DNA of 64,000 bases from positions 261,501-325,500 of the forward strand of contig NZ_CP040396.1 in the NCBI RefSeq assembly GCF_005577435.1, in the 5' to 3' direction. Position 1 is the first letter of the stretch. Every line of letters begins with the position of its first letter. Below are positions 38,805 to 45,932 of this stretch, in pieces. Position numbers and translations under genes: made by a program. The notes beneath the pieces were generated by a model that ran no database searches, was not told the DNA's origin, and worked only from the letters and a program-made list of their open reading frames with translations. The DNA comes from Paenibacillus algicola. Its GTDB lineage: Bacteria > Bacillota > Bacilli > Paenibacillales > Paenibacillaceae.

Positions 38805-38829
38805 CAAAAACCCCGCCGCCGGGCGAGGT
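38805..38829 (-). terminator. Terminator of the acyl-CoA dehydrogenase-like gene
   Basis: On the minus strand CCTCGCC-CGGC-GGCGGGG is followed by TTTTTGC. A second hairpin lies nearer the gene (38857-38896, AAGCCAGCAGG with its complement) but lacks a T-run. Confidence 0.6.
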
Positions 38830-38900
38830 CAGTGAAGAACTGCTTTACATTTAACCAAGCCAGCAGGGCATGGTCTTTACGACTGCCTGCTGGCTTATAT

Positions 38901-40076
38901 TTATAGTGCGCTGCTGCGGCCAAACTCTCCCAGCGCTTCTTTAGCGAGCTGGTCCAGCAGCATATTATCCATAGGCGGATTGAACAGGCCCGCCCGGATG
39001 TCCCGGGCGTAACGCTCCAGCGGCAAAGCCTTGGAGAGGCTGGTTCCGCCGACAATCCGCATGGCGAGGTCTACGACCTGAAGCGCGCGGTTCGTGACGA
39101 CATGCTTGGCCAGCCCAAGCTGCGGGCGCAGGCCGGGCCGCAGCTTGGGCTGTCTGTCCCAGACAGCCGCCGCTTCATAAAGCACAGACCGCGCAGTGCG
39201 CAGCTCGGCCTCCATCTGCCCGATGAGCTGCCGTACCGTCGGCACCTCTCCGATCGGTCCGGGAAGGCTGTTCGGGGAGTAGGTGCCTGCGAATTCCACG
39301 GCAAAGTCTCTTGCAGCCATCGCGATTCCGGCATAACAGGCCGGAATATGGAGTAGCCACCCGCTGCCGTCATCGGTGCCGCTTCCGGTTACGATGCGTG
39401 CTTCCTCAGGAACAAAAACCTCTTCTAGCACCACATCATGACTGCCGGTCGAGCGCATCCCCATCGTATTCCAGGTTTCAATGACCTTCACGGCCTCGGA
39501 GCGTTTCACCAGAAATTCACTCACGGTGTCCTCCGGGGTGACCGTCGCAGTGACGACAAAACGGTCCAGTATAGGTGAAAGAGTGCTGAAGGTCTTGCGG
39601 CCGTTGACTCTATAGCCTCCTGTGATACGTTCTGCAGTGGTGGCAGGCTTGCCGCCTCGGCTTGGGCTGCCCGTGCCGGCTTCACTGCCGAACACATTCA
39701 GGAGGGAGCCCTCTTGAATGACATCCCGGCACAGCTCTTCAAACAGAGGCTCCGGCCATTTACCGCTCGTGCGCAGATGCAGAAGCTGGCCCAGATGCCA
39801 GCCAAAGCCGAGCGCCGTGGAGCCGTCGCCCCAGCCAAGGCACTCTTGAACCTGCACCAGCTCATATAATGAAATTTCTTCTCCGCCGTGTGACTTAGGC
39901 ACAGTTAGCCCGTTGTAGCCGCCTTGGCGGAGATCTTCAAAGTTATCAAATGGAAAAGAGCCCTCCTCATCATGCTTCGGAGCCCGCTTCGCAAACCGCA
40001 TGGCCAGCTCCCGCACCTTCTTGAGGCGCTCTCGTTCAACATCATTCCGGATATATTGCTCTCGTAACAAGCTCAT
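38901..40076 (-). CDS. Acyl-CoA dehydrogenase-like flavoprotein (391 aa)
   Basis: ATG 40076 is chosen because AGGAGGG precedes it at five bases. The fold is that of acyl-CoA dehydrogenases: an N-terminal helical domain (YNGLTVPKSHGGEEISLYELV), a middle beta domain (NVFGSEAGTGSPSRG, YRVNGRKTFSTLSPILDRFVV, TWNTMGMRSTGSHDVVLEEVFVP) and a C-terminal helical bundle ending RIVGGTSLSKALPLERYARDIRAG. The usual catalytic Glu is not obvious. The GMRSTGSHDV pattern is also seen in flavin-dependent monooxygenases of the DszC/SfnB group, so either a dehydrogenase or a two-component monooxygenase is possible. It is monocistronic. Confidence 0.8.
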   Translation of the reverse strand: MSLLREQYIRNDVERERLKKVRELAMRFAKRAPKHDEEGSFPFDNFEDLRQGGYNGLTVPKSHGGEEISLYELVQVQECLGWGDGSTALGFGWHLGQLLHLRTSGKWPEPLFEELCRDVIQEGSLLNVFGSEAGTGSPSRGGKPATTAERITGGYRVNGRKTFSTLSPILDRFVVTATVTPEDTVSEFLVKRSEAVKVIETWNTMGMRSTGSHDVVLEEVFVPEEARIVTGSGTDDGSGWLLHIPACYAGIAMAARDFAVEFAGTYSPNSLPGPIGEVPTVRQLIGQMEAELRTARSVLYEAAAVWDRQPKLRPGLRPQLGLAKHVVTNRALQVVDLAMRIVGGTSLSKALPLERYARDIRAGLFNPPMDNMLLDQLAKEALGEFGRSSAL

Positions 40077-40220
40077 GGCGTCCCTCCTAGCATTCCAATC
40101 GGATTCGTACACATAATACCACAAAGGGAAATATCATTGCACGGGACACCCGGTCTCTCTGCCCCGCGCGCCGGGAGAAGCACGCTGTAAGCATAAGAGG
40201 GAATGCTTGAGGCGCTTGTG

Positions 40221-41435
40221 CTATCTTTTTGCAGACTGCCGGGTGGCATGAATCGCCAGGGCAGCGGCGGCAAGAACCATCAGGCTGCCGATCCAAGGCG
40301 TATGCCGGATGCCAATCGTATCCACGGCGATCCCCCCGATGGTGGCGCCTAAAGCGATCCCGACGTTGAATGCGGCAATGTTCAGCGCCGAGGCTACGTC
40401 AACAGCCGAGGGCACATACTTCTCAGCCATTTGCACCGTGTACAGCTGCAGGCCCGGCACGTTCATGAAGGCGAACAGTCCCATCAGGATCACTGCCGCC
40501 AGTCCTGCGACTCGGAACGGGATAACGAGAGACATCAGAATGAGCACAGCTGCCTGGATGATGAACATGTAACGGAGGGCTGACACCGGATTCCGGTTTG
40601 CCCATCGTCCGCCGATCTCATTACCGGCAGCAACGGCAAGGCCATAAATAAGCAGTACAATACCTACGGCGGAGGGCTTGAGTCCGACGACATCCTGCAG
40701 CATCGGAGTCAGGTAGGTAAAAGCGACAAAGGTTCCTCCGTAGCCAAGGGCTGTCATGCCAAGTCCGGTCAGAATAGAGGGATGAGTCAACAGCCGAAGC
40801 ATGTCCTGGAACTTGGCTGGAGGCGGCTGCTTCAAATTCTTTGGAATTAGCACGGATAGCGCAAGGAGGGCGATAACGCCAAGTCCCGCTACACCGGCAA
40901 AAGTAGCTCTCCAGCCAAAGCCCTGACCAATATATGTGCCCAGAGGCACGCCGGTCACGGTGGCGACGGTCAGACCTGTGAACATGAGAGCGATGGCGCT
41001 GGCTTTTTTCTCCGCAGGAACGAGCTGGACCGCGATGGTTGAGCCGATCGAGAAGAATACGCCGTGTGCAAATGCTGTAACGACTCTGGCTGTAAGCAGA
41101 AGCGCAAAGCTTTGCGACAAGGCAGCGGCGGTGTTGCCTACAATGAACAGCACCATCAGGGAGAGCAGCAGGCTTTTGCGGCTCATCCGGTTCGTCAATG
41201 CCGTCAGCACGGGTGCACCGGCAGCGACACCGACCGCATAGATGGAGATGAGCAGGCCGGCCAAGGTGATCCGGATGCTCATATCGTCTGCGATGGAAGA
41301 TAACAGTCCCACCGGCACAAATTCGGTCGTTCCAATGCCGAATGCACTGACGGCGAGCGCGAACAGCGCCCAACGGGATGAGGGGGTCCCGGCTTTTGAA
41401 GCAGGCAGGGCTGCAGGGTTACTACTAGAGTTCAT
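40221..41435 (-). CDS. MFS transporter, DHA1 family (404 aa)
   Basis: ATG 41435 follows AGGAGG at ten bases. The protein has twelve hydrophobic segments. Family motifs include FGIGTTEFVPVGLLSSIADD at the start, the loop 2-3 motif (NRMSRKSLLL) and the antiporter motif in helix 5 (GVPLGTYIGQGFGWRATF). This places it with the drug/sugar:H+ antiporters of the AraJ/YdhP/PbuE type. The divergent HxlR regulator and the shared operator region suggest inducible efflux of a small toxic compound; the substrate is unknown. Confidence 0.85.
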   Translation of the reverse strand: MNSSSNPAALPASKAGTPSSRWALFALAVSAFGIGTTEFVPVGLLSSIADDMSIRITLAGLLISIYAVGVAAGAPVLTALTNRMSRKSLLLSLMVLFIVGNTAAALSQSFALLLTARVVTAFAHGVFFSIGSTIAVQLVPAEKKASAIALMFTGLTVATVTGVPLGTYIGQGFGWRATFAGVAGLGVIALLALSVLIPKNLKQPPPAKFQDMLRLLTHPSILTGLGMTALGYGGTFVAFTYLTPMLQDVVGLKPSAVGIVLLIYGLAVAAGNEIGGRWANRNPVSALRYMFIIQAAVLILMSLVIPFRVAGLAAVILMGLFAFMNVPGLQLYTVQMAEKYVPSAVDVASALNIAAFNVGIALGATIGGIAVDTIGIRHTPWIGSLMVLAAAALAIHATRQSAKR

Positions 41436-41505
41436 ATAGAGGAAGCCTCCTGATATAACAAATTTGTCCAAGCCCCGAATGCTTTACATCCGGCGGACAA
41501 ATGCT

Positions 41506-41573
41506 ATTATAGGGCGGTAGAATGTCAGAGGTAAGTACGCACTTTAAAGTACTGTAGGCACCTTTAAGTACCT
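41506..41573. promoter_or_regulatory. HxlR operator region and promoter of the MFS gene
   Basis: On the minus strand a perfect TATAAT (41506-41511) has a weak -35 (TTACCT, 41529-41534) 17 bases away. That -35 lies inside a repeat-rich block: AGGTAAGTAC ... ACTTTAAAGTAC ... CCTTTAAGTACCT (41529-41573). Repeated AAGTAC half-sites with inverted symmetry suit the divergent HxlR regulator. Confidence 0.55.
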
Positions 41574-41643
41574 ATGTTTTTTGCAGGCTCGAGAAAGGTG
41601 CACTTCACATATCAGAGTATACGAAATGAGGAGGGCGAGGCTT

Positions 41644-42003
41644 GTGGCCTATAATATACCGGTTGAAGCGACCCTGGAGGTCATCGGAGGAAAATGGAAG
41701 GTCGTTATTTTATGCCATCTGGATAAGGGGGAAAAGCGCACCAGTGAGCTGAAGCGCCTTATGCCCGGCATTACCCAGAAAATGCTGACCCAGCAGCTGC
41801 GAGAGCTGGAGGAGGCGGGGCTTTTGAAGCGGCAGATTTTTGAACAGGTGCCTCCCAAGGTGGTGTACTCCTTAACGGAGTACGGCTGGTCGATGAAGCC
41901 GATCCTGGATACGATGTGCGCCTGGGGAGAGTGCCATATGAAGAAGACGGGCCAGACCTTGATGACGGAGGGAGAGCCTCAGACTGCAGGAACTTCATCG
42001 TGA
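41644..42003 (+). CDS. HxlR family winged-helix regulator (119 aa)
   Basis: The domain begins YNIPVEATLEVIGGKWKVVIL, the standard HxlR opening, followed by TSELKRLMPGITQKMLTQQLRELEEAGLLKRQ (recognition helix) and the wing PPKVVYSLTEYG. The start is taken at GTG 41644, behind GAGGAGGGCG; longer in-frame starts (ATG 41626, TTG 41581) would add residues outside the family. It is divergent from the MFS gene and most likely controls that gene and itself. Confidence 0.87.
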   Translation: MAYNIPVEATLEVIGGKWKVVILCHLDKGEKRTSELKRLMPGITQKMLTQQLRELEEAGLLKRQIFEQVPPKVVYSLTEYGWSMKPILDTMCAWGECHMKKTGQTLMTEGEPQTAGTSS

Positions 42004-42104
42004 CTTTACCGGCGGGAGGGCTCAGCCGTAATCACCAAATGCACTCAGCAGGATGGACCGGGCGGTGAGACTAAGGATAAACTCTAATGCGGGTGCTCCT
42101 GCCT

Positions 42105-43160
42105 TCAGTCTCGGCGGCTTTTCCTGATCCATTGCACAATGTATTCTGCATCGCGTCCCACTCCTCCCAGGAGTGCGGAATCTCTGCGTTGCTGCCATGG
42201 CAGCCCCAGAAAGAACAAGCCTTGGACCGAAGAGACCCCGCGCTGGTGCAGGGGCCTGCCCTCGCCATCCAGCACCCCGGGAACCTTTATCCAGCCGTAA
42301 TCAGGCCGAAATCCGGTAGCCCATATAATGTTGGGATACACGGCTTGGGTGCCATCCTCAAAGAGCATCACATCTTGTTTGGCTGCTACGGTCCTCGGCT
42401 TGATAGTGACGGCATCGGACCTTAACGCACGCTTCACCTCTGTGCCAAAAATGGGATCGCCTTTAGCGCGAAGCCATCGGCCTGCCGGGCTGTCAGCGGA
42501 GGCACGAAGCACGCCACTGTGATTCAACCACCAGAACATGCTTTTACCCCAAAAAGTAAGCGGCATGAATTTCAGCCGCTGCCCTGCAGAGAGATGAACC
42601 TCCCGCTCCAAAGACAGCTCCGCGGCGATCTGTGCACCGGAATTGCCTGCCCCAACGATCAGAACGTTGCCTTGCTGAAGGGAGGAGGGGTTTACGTATT
42701 CCGAGGTATGCATTTGGCGGATATTTTCGGATAGCTGCTGAGCAAAGGGAGGAAGGTGCGGCTTTTGAAAAGGGCCTGTCGCCACAATGACCTGTCGTGC
42801 TTGAATCTCACCTTGACTCGTAGTGACTGCAAATCCAGCGGCTGTCCGCTCCAGTCTCTGAACTTTAACACCCAGCTGCATCGGGAAGCCGTAATGCCGA
42901 GCATACTGCTCCAGGCTATCGGCAATCTCGTCCTTGCTGCTGCAGCCGTCCGGATTCCCCTCCAGCAAAAGACCGGGCAGCGCATTGTAGGCACGGGGAG
43001 TAAAGGTGATCAGAGAGTCATATCTCTGTCTCCAGGGATCTCCAATGCGTGATTCTTGCCCGATCAGCAGGAAATTTATCGTTGTCTTACTCAGATGGTA
43101 GGCGGCGGCTAATCCCGCCTGGCCTGCCCCTATAATAAAGATATCCACATGTGTATTCAT
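42105..43160 (-). CDS. Flavin-containing monooxygenase-like NAD(P)-binding protein (351 aa)
   Basis: An FAD-binding GAGQAGLAAAYHL sits at residues 10-22 and a second, NADPH-type GAGNSGAQIAAEL near 165. RIGDPWRQRYDSL and ATGFRPDYGW are conserved in YhhX/CzcO-type oxidoreductases. CzcO-like proteins are commonly encoded beside the czcD cation exporter, exactly as here, though their reaction is not established. ATG 43160 is preferred (AGGTG six bases upstream) over a GTG directly after the exporter stop. It is third in the ArsR-CDF operon. Confidence 0.8.
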   Translation of the reverse strand: MNTHVDIFIIGAGQAGLAAAYHLSKTTINFLLIGQESRIGDPWRQRYDSLITFTPRAYNALPGLLLEGNPDGCSSKDEIADSLEQYARHYGFPMQLGVKVQRLERTAAGFAVTTSQGEIQARQVIVATGPFQKPHLPPFAQQLSENIRQMHTSEYVNPSSLQQGNVLIVGAGNSGAQIAAELSLEREVHLSAGQRLKFMPLTFWGKSMFWWLNHSGVLRASADSPAGRWLRAKGDPIFGTEVKRALRSDAVTIKPRTVAAKQDVMLFEDGTQAVYPNIIWATGFRPDYGWIKVPGVLDGEGRPLHQRGVSSVQGLFFLGLPWQQRRDSALLGGVGRDAEYIVQWIRKSRRD

Positions 43161-43169
43161 CTGCAGCAC

Positions 43170-44147
43170 CTATACCTTCAGCTCGGCATGCCGGGTTGCC
43201 GGGGTTTCAATCTGAATCGTGGTGTGGTCAATTCCGAATCGCTCAGCGATGGTCGTAATCGCAGCCTGCAGCACAATCTGGGAATTCTGTCCATCGGTAA
43301 TAACCAGGTGGCAGCTGAGTGAATCCAGGCCCGAGGTAATACTCCAGATATGGAGATCATGCACCTCTGTAACGCCAGGAATGCGGCTCAGAACGTCCTC
43401 AACATCAGCGGCATTCACATGAGCCGGCGTCCCCTCCATCAGGATATGCACGGTATGCGTAATTACGCCCCAAGCGCCGCGCAAGATCAAGAGGGCTACC
43501 ACTACGCTGATGATGGGGTCCGCGATATACCAGCCGAAGAGCAGCATAACCGCGCCTGCTGCAATGGCACCTACAGAGCCCAGAGCATCCCCCAGCACAT
43601 GCAGGTAGGCACTGCGCAAATTGATGTTGTTCTTGACATCGCCTTTTCGCATCAGTGCCCAGGCGCTCAGCACATTAGCGGCGAGACCGATGGACGCAAT
43701 CAGCATCATGGAGCCGCTGGCCACTTCGGGTGGCTCGGTAAAACGTCCATACGCTTCCCACATAATGAAGCCGGCCACAACAAACAGCGTCACCCCATTG
43801 AGCAGCGCTGCCAGAATCTCAAACCGGTAAAAGCCAAACGTCCGCTTCGGAGAGGATGGCCGGGAAGCAAAAGAGACGGCAACCAGGCTTAGCAGCAGCG
43901 AGACCGTATCACTCAGCATATGGCCGCTGTCCGAGAGCAGGGCCAGACTGTTCGTCAGCAGCCCCCCAAAAAACTCAAGCAGCATAATGCTGAACGTGAT
44001 GCCTAACGCGAGAAGCAGGCCCTTTTTATTGCCCTGGGGGTCCAGCCCGTGATGATGACCGTGGTGGTGTCCATGATGGCCATGGCCATGACCGTGGCAC
44101 GTATGATCGTGATTATGCCCGTGATGGGAATGAGAGTGAGAGCTCAT
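43170..44147 (-). CDS. czcD: CDF family cation efflux protein, CzcD type (325 aa)
   Basis: The first ~35 residues are a histidine-rich metal-gathering segment (about 15 His). Six hydrophobic helices follow, with the transport-site motifs ALLSDSGHMLSD (helix 2) and HVLGDALGSVG (helix 5); the H-D pairs are the zinc ligands. The C-terminal cytosolic domain has VHDLHIWSITSGLDSLSCHL. It exports Zn2+, Co2+ or Cd2+ in exchange for protons. It overlaps the arsR-type gene by four bases, so repressor and pump are coupled, and the flavoprotein gene follows directly. Confidence 0.92.
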   Translation of the reverse strand: MSSHSHSHHGHNHDHTCHGHGHGHHGHHHGHHHGLDPQGNKKGLLLALGITFSIMLLEFFGGLLTNSLALLSDSGHMLSDTVSLLLSLVAVSFASRPSSPKRTFGFYRFEILAALLNGVTLFVVAGFIMWEAYGRFTEPPEVASGSMMLIASIGLAANVLSAWALMRKGDVKNNINLRSAYLHVLGDALGSVGAIAAGAVMLLFGWYIADPIISVVVALLILRGAWGVITHTVHILMEGTPAHVNAADVEDVLSRIPGVTEVHDLHIWSITSGLDSLSCHLVITDGQNSQIVLQAAITTIAERFGIDHTTIQIETPATRHAELKV

Positions 44148-44476
44148 AGCGTTTCAGCCTCCTGACATTGCTCGGCGTGACAGACCGCCTGATTAAGTAA
44201 GGATATGACGTGATTATCATCGCAGGAGTAGATCATGCTGGTGCCCTCCCGCCGGCTTTTGACCAGACGCATCGTCCGCAGCAGGCTTAACTGGTGCGAT
44301 ACTGCTGAATGGGAAATATCCAGCACCTCCGTAATATGACCCACCGTACACTCCTCCTGAGCGAGCATATATAGGATCTTGATGCGCGTGGGGTCTGACA
44401 ATGCTTTAAATATTCGGGATACATCCTCAACCGTCTGTGCTTGTAAAAAAGAGTGCTCATGAGCCTCCATATGCAT
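44144..44476 (-). CDS. ArsR/SmtB family metal-sensing repressor (110 aa)
   Basis: The winged helix-turn-helix is clear: FKALSDPTRIKILYML, CTVGHITEVLDISHSAVSHQ, LRTMRLVKSRREG. The C-terminal helix reads DDNHVISLLNQAVCHAEQC, the alpha-5 zinc-sensing pattern of CzrA/SmtB (D-x-H ... H-x-x-H), but the last His is replaced by Gln followed by Cys. The start ATG 44476 has AAAGG upstream; Met 44470 is also possible. It should repress its own operon by binding the palindrome at 44485-44530, and release DNA when zinc or a similar metal binds. Confidence 0.88.
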   Translation of the reverse strand: MHMEAHEHSFLQAQTVEDVSRIFKALSDPTRIKILYMLAQEECTVGHITEVLDISHSAVSHQLSLLRTMRLVKSRREGTSMIYSCDDNHVISLLNQAVCHAEQCQEAETL

Positions 44477-44484
44477 TCGCCGCC

Positions 44485-44530
44485 CTTTGTATTCTATATA
44501 TGAGCATATGCTCATATATAGAATACAAAG
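44485..44530. promoter_or_regulatory. 46-bp perfect palindromic operator of the ArsR-CzcD operon
   Basis: The sequence is a perfect inverted repeat of 23 + 23 bases without spacer, centred between 44507 and 44508. The core TATATGAGCATATGCTCATA is the classic CzrA/SmtB-type site. The symmetry extends 13 bases further on each side, more than one dimer needs, so cooperative binding of two dimers or a transcript hairpin is possible. It contains the operon's -10 box. Confidence 0.85.
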
Positions 44531-44548
44531 ATGTGCGACAGATTGCAA
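44520..44548 (-). promoter_or_regulatory. SigA promoter of the ArsR-CzcD operon
   Basis: TTGCAA (44543-44548) and TATTCT (44520-44525) on the minus strand are 17 bases apart. The -10 box lies in the outer arm of the palindromic operator, so repressor binding would block polymerase. Confidence 0.7.
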
Positions 44549-44601
44549 CTCCTTTTGCCTCGTAGAGCTCGATGCAGCTGCAGGAGGTTCCCGCGCATAA
44601 T

Positions 44602-45315
44602 GAACGCGAAAAAGCGAACTCGATGCGGCGTTGTGGTGGTTCTGGAGCAAATGAATGCGAAAAACCGAACCCGATGCATCCGAATGCCGCCCCCGCGCTC
44701 AACGAACGCGAAAAACCGAACTCGATGCGCCACTGGAGTGGTTCTAGAGTAAATGAATGCGAAAAACCGAACCCGATGAGTCCGTATGCCACCCTCGCGC
44801 CCAACGAATGCGAAAAACCGAACTCAATGCGCCGTTGTGGTGGTTCTGGAGCAAATGAATGCTAAAAACCGAACCCGATGCATCCGAATGCCGCCCCCGC
44901 GCTCAACGAACGCGAAAAACCGAACTCGATGCGCCACTGGAGTGGTTCTGGGGTAAATGAACTCGAAAAACTGAACTCGATGCGCGACTGGAGTGGTTCT
45001 GGAGTAAATGAATGCGAAAAACCGAACCCGATGAGTCCGTATGCCGCCCTCGCGCCCAACGAATGCGAAAAACCGAACTCGATGGGCGCGCCGCCCGATC
45101 CTGCGCCCAACGAATGCGAAAAACCGAACTCAATGCGCCGTTGTGGTGGTTCTGGAGTAAATGAACGCGAAAAACTGAACTCGATGCGCCACTGGAGTGG
45201 TTCTGGGGTAAATGAATGCGAAAAACCGAACCCGATGAGTCCGTATGCCACCCCCGCGCCCAACAAACGCGCAAATCCAAACTCGATCGCGCCATTGTGG
45301 TAAATCTGGAATAAA
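44602..45315 (-). repeat. Tandem array of 14 units of a 51-bp repeat (array 2)
   Basis: Fourteen units of exactly 51 bp run from 44602 to 45315. Each begins with a conserved half (GAATGCGAAAAACCGAACTC on the plus strand; its complement is the GAGTTCGGTTTTTCGCATTC core of array 1). The second half comes in at least five types in the order A B C D A B C C' D E A C D A'. Two types carry GGTGGTTCTGGAG or GGAGTGGTTCTGG, others TATGCC-type GC-rich segments. The array lies between the ArsR operon promoter and secG. Relative to array 1 it is inverted. Function unknown. Confidence 0.9.
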
Positions 45316-45383
45316 CGAACTCAAGTTAAGGTAAGAATAGGCTTTTGGGATAAGGAAAAGAGCCGGAAGTCGCTTTATCTTTC

Positions 45384-45413
45384 TTGTCAACCTGCAATTC
45401 ACTGTGGTAGAAT
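45384..45413 (+). promoter_or_regulatory. SigA promoter of secG
   Basis: TTGTCA (45384-45389) and TAGAAT (45408-45413) are 18 bases apart; the transcript would begin about 45 bases before the secG start codon. Confidence 0.6.
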
Positions 45414-45466
45414 AATAATGGTGTTTTTTATATTGATGATGTTTACTCGCTTGGGAGGTGGAAGGT

Positions 45467-45697
45467 ATGGTAATGTTTTGGGAGGTTCTGCTGGTTATTT
45501 TTTCGATCGCTATGATCGTGGTCGTTCTTCTTCAGAAGGGTAAAAGTGCGGGTCTTGCTGGTGCCATCTCCGGCGGTGCTGAACATCTTTTCGGGAAGAC
45601 GAAGGCTCGCGGGATGGACCTGGTGCTGCAGCGCACCACCGTTGTCATCGCTGTAGGCTTTATTGTCACTGCTGTTATTGTCGCGATGCTGAAATAG
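45467..45697 (+). CDS. secG: Preprotein translocase subunit SecG (76 aa)
   Basis: Two transmembrane helices (about 3-22 and 55-74) flank the conserved cytosolic loop [25 protein letters not shown] and a short RT-T turn, the full SecG signature. ATG 45467 follows GGAGG at eight bases. SecG assists SecYE in protein export at the membrane. The linkage secG - rnr - smpB - ssrA is a standard Bacilli arrangement and anchors the window to the chromosome core. Confidence 0.93.
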   Translation: MVMFWEVLLVIFSIAMIVVVLLQKGKSAGLAGAISGGAEHLFGKTKARGMDLVLQRTTVVIAVGFIVTAVIVAMLK

Positions 45698-45708
45698 AAT
45701 GAACATAG

Positions 45709-45751
45709 AACCTTCGCTTTTTTCAGTTCGGAAGAGAGCGGAGGTTTTTTT
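45709..45751 (+). terminator. Rho-independent terminator of secG
   Basis: AACCTTCGCT pairs with AGCGGAGGTT (one mismatch) over a loop and ends in seven T residues. Confidence 0.75.
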
Positions 45752-45932
45752 ATACCATTTTTCCAATGTACATAATTCCTGAGATTGAATGATTTCCCAC
45801 TCTGGCTTCGCATAGAGCCTGACCTAAGGATACCTTCGATTAAATTCGTGTATACTAGGTTATGGGTATATATAGGTAAAGGTTGGATGAATACAGGTTT
45901 ACACTTATGCCACGTTTTCTTGAGGTGAAAAG

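Noticed and set aside
38857..38896. Terminator on the plus strand behind the BCCT remnant
   Set aside because: The stem is good but neither side has a proper T-run; a better terminator for the minus-strand gene lies at 38805-38829.
20994..45315. CRISPR array
   Set aside because: The 51-bp units are contiguous; there are no unique spacers between identical repeats, no leader and no cas genes nearby.
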